A stretch of DNA of 32,271 nucleotides from CALMFQ01 sp964495595. GTDB taxonomy: Bacteria > Pseudomonadota > Gammaproteobacteria > Burkholderiales > SCOH01. The notes below the pieces were generated by a model. That model searched no databases. It worked only from the letters and a program-made list of their open reading frames with translations, and was not told the DNA's origin. Positions 1 to 7,290 of this stretch are shown here, in pieces; the first letter of the stretch is position 1; the number at the start of each line of letters is the position of its first letter. The stretch spans positions 1-32,271 of the forward strand of contig CAZBWH010000035.1 in NCBI GenBank assembly GCA_964495595.1. The letters are read 5' to 3'. The position numbers and the translations under genes were made by a program.

Positions 1-39
1 GACAAGCCCTGTATTAAGGTATGACAGCCTAAGAACCGG

Positions 40-72
40 GCCGCAGTGTGTCAATTGGCTGCGGCGTTTTTT
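40..72 (+). terminator. Intrinsic terminator of an upstream gene outside the window
   Basis: A 7-bp stem (GCCGCAG at 40-46 with CTGCGGC at 59-65) encloses a 12-nt loop and is followed by a G and six T residues (67-72). This is the classic factor-independent form on the plus strand. It probably ends a plus-strand transcript that begins left of the window and insulates the yfbK-like gene from it. Confidence 0.75.
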
Positions 73-218
73 CGCCTGCATTGCCTCCGCGCGCGGATGC
101 CTGGGCGGTGTGGCAACAGCGATACTGGCCGTGGCCTGGCAAAAAAATTTCATCCGGCTTAACCCGTTTTGCCGCTCCCTTACGTTTAATGAATACCAAG
201 CCCCTGTGGAGAACAAAA

Positions 219-1898
219 ATGTATTCATTGAACCGTACCCTGTTGCTGGTTTCCGGCACCCTCAGCCTGCTGGCGTGCAGCAACCCGAAAGTCGAACAGG
301 CGCCGCCGCCGGTCGAGGCGAAAACCGCCGTGACGGCCCAGGTGGCCGATCAGGCACGTGAAATGGCGGCGCAACCGGCGGTGGTGCCGGCGCCGTTGCC
401 GGTGAGCCCGCTGGCGGGGGGCGTGTCGCACAAGCTGATGGCGGCGCGTTCGATGCTGGCCGAGCCGATGCGGCTGCCGCCACCGCCGGCCGCCGACAGC
501 GAGAAATACCAGCACCTGGAGCAACATGCGGTGAAGCTGGCGGCCGAGCAGCCGGTGTCGACGTTCAGCATCGATGTCGATACCGGTGCCTACGCCAATG
601 TGCGGCGGTTCCTGAACGAAGGGCGGCTGCCGCCGGCCGATGCGGTGCGGGTGGAGGAGCTGGTCAATTATTTCCCCTACCAGTACGCTTTGCCGCAGCG
701 CCGCACCGATGGCCAGCTGGTGCCGTTCGGCGTGACCACCGAAATCGCGCCGACGCCGTGGAATCCGGATTCCTGGCTGCTGCGCATCGGTATCAAGGCC
801 AGCGATGTCGACAAGGCGGTGCTGCCGCCGGCCAATCTGGTGTTCCTGGTCGATGTATCCGGCTCGATGGAAATGCCGAACAAGCTGCCGTTGCTGAAAT
901 CCGGCCTCAAGTTGCTGGTCGATCAGCTGCGGCCGCAGGACAAGGTATCGCTGGTGACTTACGCCGGCGGCACGCGCATCGTGCTGGAGCCGACCGCCGG
1001 CAGCGAAAAGGCGAAAATCAGCGCCGCGATCGATCAGCTGACGCCGGGCGGCTCCACCGCCGGGGCGGCCGGCATCCAGCTGGCGTACCAGATGGCGCAG
1101 CAGGCGTATGTCAAACAGGGCATCAACCGCATCCTGCTGGCGACCGACGGCGATTTCAATGTCGGCATCAGCAATTTCGAGCAGCTGAAAAGCCTGGTCG
1201 AAGAGAAGCGCAAAAGCGGTGTGTCGCTGTCCAGCCTCGGCTTCGGCACCGGCAACTACAACGACCAGCTGCTGGAGCAGATCGCCGATGCCGGTGATGG
1301 CAATTACTCGTATATCGACAATCTGAACGAAGCGCAGAAAGTGCTGGTGGACGAAATGTCGTCGACGCTGGCAGTGGTGGCGAAAGACGTGAAAATCCAG
1401 CTCGAATTCAACCCGGCGGTGGTGGCCGAATATCGCCAGATCGGCTTTGAAAACCGCGCGCTGAAACGCGAGGATTTCAGCAACGACAAGGTCGATGCCG
1501 GTGAAATCGGTGCCGGTCACACCATGACCGCCTTGTACGAAATCACGCTGGTGGGCGGCAAGGGTTACCTGGAGCCGCTGCGTTATGCCAAGCCGAAAGC
1601 GGCCACGGGCGGCAAGGCCGACGAGCTGGCACTGCTGCGCCTGCGCTACAAGGCACCGGGCTCGGACAGCAGCAAGTTGCTCGAATGGCCGCTGCCAAAA
1701 CGCGACATCAAGTCGGCCGGCGCGGCATCGGATGACCTGCGCTTCGCCGCCGCGGTGGCCGCATTCGGCCAGCAGTTGAAAGGCGGCAAATACCTCGGCC
1801 AGTTCGGCTACGATGAGATACACAAGCTGGCGGCAGGCGCGCGTGGCGACGACCGTTTCGGTTACCGCGGCGAATTCCTGCGGCTGGTGAACCTGGCG
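219..1898 (+). CDS. YfbK-like von Willebrand factor A lipoprotein (3' end lost in gap)
   Basis: The start at 219 is chosen because GGAG lies 7 nt upstream and the product opens with a lipoprotein signal peptide whose lipobox LLAC puts the lipidated cysteine at residue 20. An envelope lipoprotein is therefore predicted. Residues about 140-235 resemble the N-terminal domain of the YfbK/YfbK-like family. A VWA domain follows, with the metal-binding MIDAS motif DVSGS (D212, S214, S216) and a later ATDGD motif. The end, about residues 400-560, matches the family's C-terminal DUF3520 region. The frame is open for 560 codons and then runs into 100 N. Family members are about 570-590 residues, so only a short tail and the stop are missing. 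The gene lies directly before an ECF sigma/anti-sigma pair, a common arrangement for this family, so a role in envelope signalling is likely. The partner and ligand are unknown. Confidence 0.85.
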
Positions 1899-1998
1899 NN
1901 NNNNNNNNNNNNNNNNNNNNNNNNNNNNNNNNNNNNNNNNNNNNNNNNNNNNNNNNNNNNNNNNNNNNNNNNNNNNNNNNNNNNNNNNNNNNNNNNNN
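1899..1998. other. Assembly gap (100 N)
   Basis: Exactly 100 undetermined bases, the conventional placeholder for a gap of unknown size. It hides the 3' end of the VWA gene and the junction with the sigma factor gene. The reading frame upstream happens to be in phase with the anti-sigma frame downstream, which produces a spurious open frame across the gap. Confidence 0.99.
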
Positions 1999-2553
1999 AT
2001 GACCGACGATCAACTGATGCAGCGTTACAGCCGTGGCGAGGTGGAGGCTTTCGATGCGCTCTACGCTCGCCACGGCCGCTGGCTGTATGCGGTGATCGCA
2101 CGCCAGTCGCCGGTGGCGGCCTGGGTCGACGATATCTATCAGGAAACCTGGTTGGCGGTCACGCGCAGCCGCGAGAGTTATACCGCCAGCGCCGGCTTCC
2201 GCACCTGGTTGTACCAGATTGCCCGCAACCGCCTGATCGACATGTTGCGCCAGCACGATCCGGCCCGCTGGCAGCAATGGCAGGACGCCCCGGACGAGAC
2301 ACTGGCGCAGATCGCCGATCCGGCGCCCGGCCCGGAAGGGCAGTACAGCCGCCGGCAGCAGCGCGAGGCATTGCAACAGGCGCTGGCCGATTTGCCGCCG
2401 GCGCAGCGCGAAACATTCCTGCTGCGCGAACACGCCGAGCTGGGGCTGGACGAAATCGGCCGGCTGACCGGCGTTTCCAGCGAAACCGCCAAGTCGCGGC
2501 TGCGCTATGCCATCGCCAGACTGGCCACGGCGCTGGCCGGGAGGTTTGCATGA
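1999..2553 (+). CDS. ECF-type RNA polymerase sigma factor
   Basis: A 184-residue protein of the size and layout of ECF (sigma-70 group 4) factors. Region 2 lies at about residues 10-80, with the FDALYARH and FRTWLYQIARNRLID segments that contact core polymerase and the -10 element. An acidic/proline linker follows at about 90-115. Region 4 occupies about 120-180, with a helix-turn-helix (LDEIGRLTGVSSETAKSRL) for -35 recognition. The first base of the ATG directly follows the gap, so the ribosome site cannot be seen and a start further upstream cannot be excluded. Residue 1 onwards (MTDDQLMQRY) does look like a natural ECF N-terminus. It overlaps the anti-sigma gene by four bases, so the two are translationally coupled. 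It probably directs its own operon in response to an envelope signal. Confidence 0.9.
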   Translation: MTDDQLMQRYSRGEVEAFDALYARHGRWLYAVIARQSPVAAWVDDIYQETWLAVTRSRESYTASAGFRTWLYQIARNRLIDMLRQHDPARWQQWQDAPDETLAQIADPAPGPEGQYSRRQQREALQQALADLPPAQRETFLLREHAELGLDEIGRLTGVSSETAKSRLRYAIARLATALAGRFA

Positions 2554-3446
2554 CTATCGATCCACACAAGCCAGCCAGCGCGGATGAATCCGGCGTGCGC
2601 GAGCTGTATCGCGAACTGCCGCAGCCGCGGCCATCGGCCGAGCTGGATCAGGCGATCCTGCTGGCTGCGCGGCAGGCGCTGCAGAACGACAAGGTGGTGC
2701 AATTGCCGCCACGCCTGTGGCACAAGCGCCTGCTGTTGCCGTTGTCGATCGCCGCCACGGTGGTGCTGAGCTTCGGCGTGGTCTTGCGGATGCAGCGATC
2801 AGCCGACACGCAGGCCTGGCGCGCTGCCGGCCAGTCTGATCATGTGGCGGCAGAGCTGGCCGCCAGCGCCCCGCTGCCGGCGTCCCCGACACCACCGATG
2901 AGCCACGAGCCGCCAGCACCGGATCAGCCGCTTGCCTCCGCCACTGCCGGCGCAGGCCGGCAACGCGCCAGTGTCCTGCCAGCCACGGCCGTGCAACAGC
3001 CGGTAGAGCAGGCCGCTGCACCGCTCCCGGCCAAATCCGCCGCCAGCCGTGCCGGGATGTCGCTCGACGTCGCACCACCGAGCGCTGGCAGCGCCGCTCC
3101 CTTGCTGGCATTGCGGCAGGCCGTTCCCGCTGCCGTGCCGGTTCCTGTGCCTGCTCCTGCGGCCGAGCTGCGCGATGCCGAGCGGAGCGGGGGGCGCTCA
3201 TCGCCTCCGGCGGCCGCCCTCAAGTCCAGGGCAATGGCCGCCGGCGAGACCGCGCCGGTCGACCCGGCAGTTGTCACCGTGCGCCGCTTGCTGGCAGAAG
3301 GTGATCGGGAGGCTGCCCGCCAGGCATTGGTCGTCTATCTCAAGAGCCATCCAGACTGGCTGGTACCGGATGATTTACGCCGTTTGCTCGACGAGCCGGC
3401 CCAGGTTGCGCCCAGCCCGGCAGCAAGATTGCCGGCCGCCCATTGA
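2550..3446 (+). CDS. Membrane-anchored anti-sigma factor
   Basis: A 298-residue protein starting in an ATGA overlap with the sigma factor stop. The N-terminal 60 residues (ELYRELPQPRPSAELDQ region) are cytoplasmic and should bind the sigma factor. One transmembrane helix spans about residues 61-79. It is followed by a long Ala/Pro-rich, low-complexity stretch of about 170 residues, probably periplasmic. The last 40 residues are a folded-looking helical motif (VRRLLAEGDREAARQAL, then HPDWLVPDDLRRLL), which resembles a TPR-like end often seen in anti-sigma factors paired with YfbK-type VWA proteins. No cysteine is present, so this is not a zinc-binding ZAS anti-sigma factor. Its role is inferred from the membrane topology and the coupling to the sigma gene. 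Confidence 0.75.
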   Translation: MTIDPHKPASADESGVRELYRELPQPRPSAELDQAILLAARQALQNDKVVQLPPRLWHKRLLLPLSIAATVVLSFGVVLRMQRSADTQAWRAAGQSDHVAAELAASAPLPASPTPPMSHEPPAPDQPLASATAGAGRQRASVLPATAVQQPVEQAAAPLPAKSAASRAGMSLDVAPPSAGSAAPLLALRQAVPAAVPVPVPAPAAELRDAERSGGRSSPPAAALKSRAMAAGETAPVDPAVVTVRRLLAEGDREAARQALVVYLKSHPDWLVPDDLRRLLDEPAQVAPSPAARLPAAH

Positions 3447-3628
3447 TTTATTCATACCGTGGGCATAAATTGCCGCCTCGTCTGCACCGGCCGCCAGACT
3501 TGCGGCAGGCCGGTGGCCCACTCATCCCGGAATTGCCACGATATGAAGCGAATTGATCCTGTTTTCTGCCTGCGGCTGATCGTGCCGCTCATGCCTGTTC
3601 TGGAACGCCCAGCCGACGGGAGGAGGGC

Positions 3629-6481
3629 ATGAAGCCCCGTCGCCCGGCGGCGGCTGGCGGGCCGCTGCTGATAGCCTTGCAAGCCTGGCAGGCCGGCCGG
3701 CTGGATGTCGCGCTCAAGGCCGCATTGCAGGTCGTTCAGCAGCAGCCGACGCACCATGATGCGCTGGTGCTGGCTGGCCGGATTTGCCTGCAGCAGCAAA
3801 GACTGCAGGAGGCGATCTCTCTGCTTGGCAGGGCTCAGGCACTCAAGCCGGCCGATCAGTCGACCGCCTGTTTGCTCGCCCAGTGCTGGCAAGTGGCCGG
3901 CCGGCCGCTGGTGGCCGCACAGGTGCTGGATGCGCTGTGTGACACCGCCGGTATGCCTTGTGATGCCTGGCTGGCAGCCGCTCAGGCCTGGCTGACTGCC
4001 GAGCGGACCGGTCTGGCGCTGCAGCGGCTGACGCAAGCGCTGTCTGCTTTCCCGGACGAGCCCGAAGTGCTGTGGTGGCTGGCGCTCGCTTGTCGTGCCG
4101 ATGGCCAATACCAGCAGGCCATCGCTACCCTGGGCCGATTGCTGGCGCTGCAACCGGCGCGGGTCGATGCCCGGATCGAATTGGCCGAACTGACCGCTGC
4201 GACCGGTGACCCAGCCGCCGCCGCTGCCAATCTCGACCAGCTCGCCTTAGGCGCTGAGCTTCCCGCCGAACCCAGGCTACGGATGACTCAGGCCTGGCTG
4301 CGTCTGGGGTTGCCGGAGCGGGGCAGGGCGCTGCTTGCACCCCTGCTGGCGCTCACGCCGCCTGACCAGCGGGTGTTGCTGCTGTATGGCGAGTGTGCGA
4401 TCGCTGCCGGCGATACGTCTGCATTGCTGGCCTTGCAACGGCCGCCTGTATCGCTTGCCGAGCGCGATCCGTGGCTGCTGGTGTGTCTTGCCCACGCGGC
4501 AGTCGCCGCCAAAGACATGGCCAGCGGCGCCCGGTGGGCCGCGCTGGCGCGCAAGGATGGCGTCAGCGACTATCAGACGCTGGCGGTGCAGATCGAGTGT
4601 CTGGATGCCGATGCACCGGGCCGTCAAGCTGAGCGGCTGCGGGTACGAAACGAATGCAACAGCCTGTTGCGTGCCAAGCTGGCACCGTTCATGGCGCTGT
4701 CGGTTGCCACGGACCAGCCCCGGCTGAAGCTGGGGCTGGTAACGTCCCGCCCGGACAGCGGCCCGACCGGGCACTGGGAGGGCGCCATGCTGGATGCGCT
4801 GGCCGCCGGATTCGATACCTATTGCTATTTTGGTCTGGCGCAGGAATCCGGGCGGGAGCAGCGCCTGCGCAGCCAGGTTGCACACTGGCGGAATGTGGCT
4901 GGCATGGCCGATGGTGCGCTGGCCGAGCGTATCCGCGCCGACGGGATCGACATCCTGATCGACTGTGACGGCCACCATGCCCGAAGCCGCTTGCCGGTGT
5001 TCAGCATCAAACCGGCCCCAATGCAGCTTACTCTGGCTGGCGCGGCCGGAACCGGCATCCAGTGCATCGATTACCGCCTCCGGCTGCCCGATGCCGTGGC
5101 TGATGTGGCGCTGCCGTGCGTTGAACCACTGCTGGAGGTGCAGTCGGTTCAGCAACTGCTGCCGGCCTTGCGGTCTGCATGGCAGCAGGTCTGTCAGCGC
5201 CAGCAGACAGCGCTGGCTCGCGAGCCAGCATTCGACGAAGCGTTGGCCAGCAACAACTGGGCAGCAGCCGAGCGGGAGTATTGCCTGCGCGGCGACCGGC
5301 TGGGTTTGAACGATTCGCGGCGTTTCATTCGTGCCGCCCGCCTGCTGGCCATCCGTGATTATTGTTCGGCCAATGGTCTGCCGTATCGGGTCATGACGCC
5401 TGGCCATGAACAGTCTGTTGGCCTGCCGGCTTATTTCGGCGCACCCGCCCCCGAACCTGCGGTCATGGCCATCCCCGAGGCCTATCTGGCCGAAGTGCAC
5501 GATGCGGTAGTGTTTGCCGACAGCGCTGCCGTGCTGTTACCCGATCATCAGGCGGTGCTCGACATGGCCATGAATGGCGGTGCCAGCCGGTTCGAATTTC
5601 GCAGCAGCACGGTGATGTATGTCGACGCGCAGCGGCTGTTCGTCTCGGCGCCGATTGCCGGCGAGATAGAACGATTCGACCGAGCGGTGTTTCTTGGCGG
5701 GCCTGGGGCGTTCAACTATTACCACTGGCTGATCGAAATCATGTCCAGGCTGGCGTGGCTGGATGAGACGCCCGAATATGATGACTGGCCCCTGCTGGTC
5801 GACCAGGCCGGGCTGCAGATTCCGCAGCACGCCCAGATTCTCGATCTGGTGAACCGCAGCGGCAGACAGGTGATTGCGCTGTCGGCCCATCGCCCGTATC
5901 GGGTGGATCGTCTTTGCGTGCCGGCGCACCTGGCCTGGCTGCCTTTCAATTACCGGGCCGGGCAGACCATGCAGGTATCCGACCAGTTCCTCTCAGACAA
6001 GGCGATCCAGTTTCTTCGCCAGCGGCTGGTGCCGCCTCAGCCGGACAAGGCATCGCCGCGCAAGCGGCTGTTTATCGCACGGCGCGGCACTGCCGGCTAT
6101 CGTCATCTGCGCAACGAGGCCGAGCTGGAGGCCTTGTTCGTCGAATTCGGATTCGAGCCGATCCGCCCGGAACGGCTCAGCATTCAGCAACAGATCGAAT
6201 GTTTCAGCCAGGCGCAAGTGATTGCCGGGCCGACTGGCGCCGGCATGACCAACATCCTGTTTGCCCCGGATGACGCCAGAATCATCTGTTTCATGCCGAA
6301 ATACCTGCAGGACTTCGCCTCGTTTTCCGGGCTGGCAGCCATCCGTAAGCTGCCGATGCTGTTTCTGGACGGTACGCCGGTCGAAGGCTCGCACCGCATT
6401 TACTTCCAGAGCGATTTCACCGTCGACCTGCAACAAGCCCGGTCGCTGTTGATGAGTTTTTGCCCCTTGGACCACCCGTGA
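3629..6481 (+). CDS. TPR / partial GT41 (SPINDLY) / GT61 (DUF563) hybrid glycosyltransferase
   Basis: A 950-residue protein started by an AGGAGG-rich ribosome site just before 3629. Residues about 10-300 are TPR repeats (e.g. HHDALVLAGRICLQQQRLQE). Residues about 365-490 match the N-terminal half of the bacterial O-GlcNAc transferase (GT41) catalytic domain, with the order LKLGLVTSRPDSG, then WRNVAGMADGALAERIRADG, then IDILIDCDGHHARSRLPVF, then PAPMQLTLAGAAGTG and IDYRL. The C-terminal GT41 lobe that binds UDP-sugar is absent. About residues 540-950 are instead a DUF563/GT61 domain, including GPGAFNYYHWLIE (near 690) and a late GPTGAGMTNILFAP segment (near 865). A glycosyltransferase acting on protein or surface glycan is likely through the GT61 part; the acceptor is unknown. 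No signal peptide or membrane segment is seen, so it should be cytosolic. Confidence 0.8.
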   Translation: MKPRRPAAAGGPLLIALQAWQAGRLDVALKAALQVVQQQPTHHDALVLAGRICLQQQRLQEAISLLGRAQALKPADQSTACLLAQCWQVAGRPLVAAQVLDALCDTAGMPCDAWLAAAQAWLTAERTGLALQRLTQALSAFPDEPEVLWWLALACRADGQYQQAIATLGRLLALQPARVDARIELAELTAATGDPAAAAANLDQLALGAELPAEPRLRMTQAWLRLGLPERGRALLAPLLALTPPDQRVLLLYGECAIAAGDTSALLALQRPPVSLAERDPWLLVCLAHAAVAAKDMASGARWAALARKDGVSDYQTLAVQIECLDADAPGRQAERLRVRNECNSLLRAKLAPFMALSVATDQPRLKLGLVTSRPDSGPTGHWEGAMLDALAAGFDTYCYFGLAQESGREQRLRSQVAHWRNVAGMADGALAERIRADGIDILIDCDGHHARSRLPVFSIKPAPMQLTLAGAAGTGIQCIDYRLRLPDAVADVALPCVEPLLEVQSVQQLLPALRSAWQQVCQRQQTALAREPAFDEALASNNWAAAEREYCLRGDRLGLNDSRRFIRAARLLAIRDYCSANGLPYRVMTPGHEQSVGLPAYFGAPAPEPAVMAIPEAYLAEVHDAVVFADSAAVLLPDHQAVLDMAMNGGASRFEFRSSTVMYVDAQRLFVSAPIAGEIERFDRAVFLGGPGAFNYYHWLIEIMSRLAWLDETPEYDDWPLLVDQAGLQIPQHAQILDLVNRSGRQVIALSAHRPYRVDRLCVPAHLAWLPFNYRAGQTMQVSDQFLSDKAIQFLRQRLVPPQPDKASPRKRLFIARRGTAGYRHLRNEAELEALFVEFGFEPIRPERLSIQQQIECFSQAQVIAGPTGAGMTNILFAPDDARIICFMPKYLQDFASFSGLAAIRKLPMLFLDGTPVEGSHRIYFQSDFTVDLQQARSLLMSFCPLDHP

Positions 6482-6483
6482 GT

Positions 6484-6549
6484 ACAAACAGGGCCATGCA
6501 GGGCGCGGCGATGCTCTCCGAGCCCTCTGGCGAGGTGGCCCGTGTTTGT
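6484..6549. terminator. Long hairpin between convergent genes
   Basis: The outer arms ACAAACAGGGCCA (6484-6496) and TGGCCCGTGTTTGT (6536-6549) pair with a single bulge, and inside them AGGGC (6500-6504) pairs with GCCCT (6522-6526). The structure sits between the ends of the convergent glycosyltransferase and CBS-protein genes. There is no T tract on either strand, so it is at best an atypical bidirectional terminator or an mRNA 3'-end stabiliser. Confidence 0.4.
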
Positions 6550-6576
6550 CTGTTGTCCGATCCAGCGCGTCGGTAG

Positions 6577-7176
6577 TCAGGCGACCTTGACGTGGAGCAG
6601 TACTTTTTCCAGCTCGGCAAAGCTGCGTGCATGAGCCATCGGATCCAGTTCCAGCCCCAGCTGCCGGGCGATTTCGGCCGCCGAGAAAATGCCGCGGATT
6701 TTCGGCTCGCCAAACTCGACGGTGGTCACCAGTACATGCTGCAGCCCGAGCCCTTTCAATGAATTCACCAGATCGCCGATGCTGCTCTGAATCACATCCG
6801 GCAGTGGCAGGGCGCGCAAAGTTTCGACCGGATGCATGATATCCGCTACCTGAACGTCTTCCCGCTTGACCCGGTGTTTTTCCACATATTCGATGGCGCG
6901 TTCGCCGAGAATGTCGTTGGCGGTAATCAGCCCTTGCAGCACGCTGTCGTCGTCCAGTACCAGCAACATCCGTACACCGACGGTTTTCATCTTGTCCAGC
7001 GTTCTGGATAGCGATGCCTGTGGCGCAATGGTCGCGGCCGGTACCAGCCGGAAGTCGGTCATCACTGCCAGTGCAGGGTGATCGAGGGTAAGGCTGTCGT
7101 AGCCCCGGTCGGTTTTCGCGCAGGTGGATGCCGGATCGATCGGGCGAAAGGGCAGGGTACGATAATGTGCGTTCAT
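6577..7176 (-). CDS. CBS-domain-pair protein
   Basis: A 199-residue protein with a strong AGGAGG ribosome site just upstream of its ATG. After about 35 unrecognised residues it carries two CBS motifs. The first is at about 36-95 (VMTDFRLVPAATIAPQASL through LQGLITANDILGE). The second is at about 110-180 (ADIMHPVETLRALP through RGIFSAAEIARQLG). CBS pairs (Bateman modules) usually bind adenine nucleotides and regulate an attached or partner protein; here no effector domain is attached. It lies downstream of ftsK on the same strand, but a terminator between 7241 and 7263 separates ftsK from what lies to its left only in part: this gene begins after that terminator, so it probably has its own promoter in the 7177-7240 interval. 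The partner is unknown. Confidence 0.85.
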   Translation of the reverse strand: MNAHYRTLPFRPIDPASTCAKTDRGYDSLTLDHPALAVMTDFRLVPAATIAPQASLSRTLDKMKTVGVRMLLVLDDDSVLQGLITANDILGERAIEYVEKHRVKREDVQVADIMHPVETLRALPLPDVIQSSIGDLVNSLKGLGLQHVLVTTVEFGEPKIRGIFSAAEIARQLGLELDPMAHARSFAELEKVLLHVKVA

Positions 7177-7240
7177 GAGGCCTCCTGTTGTTCGTCGCTT
7201 GTATTTCAGTGTAGGTCAGGCGGCCATGCCTGCAAGCTAC

Positions 7241-7263
7241 AAAAAGGGCGCCGTGTGGCGCCC
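7241..7263 (-). terminator. Intrinsic terminator of ftsK
   Basis: GGGCGCC (7246-7252) and GGCGCCC (7257-7263) form a 7-bp stem with a 4-nt loop. On the minus strand the stem is followed by a run of T residues (A residues at 7241-7245 on the plus strand). It lies about 28 bases past the ftsK stop. Confidence 0.85.
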
Positions 7264-7290
7264 TCTCGTCTGTGGCAGGCTGAACGGGAG

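Noticed and set aside
225..1823. Long antisense frame opposite the VWA gene
   Set aside because: It is His/Arg/Gln-rich shadow coding caused by high GC at third positions, and the sense strand encodes a recognisable family.
48..3446. One continuous 1132-residue frame from the left edge to the end of the anti-sigma gene
   Set aside because: It crosses 100 N, and from 1999 to 2549 it reads the sigma factor gene in the wrong frame. The real genes are the VWA lipoprotein (219 onwards) and the anti-sigma factor (2550-3446).
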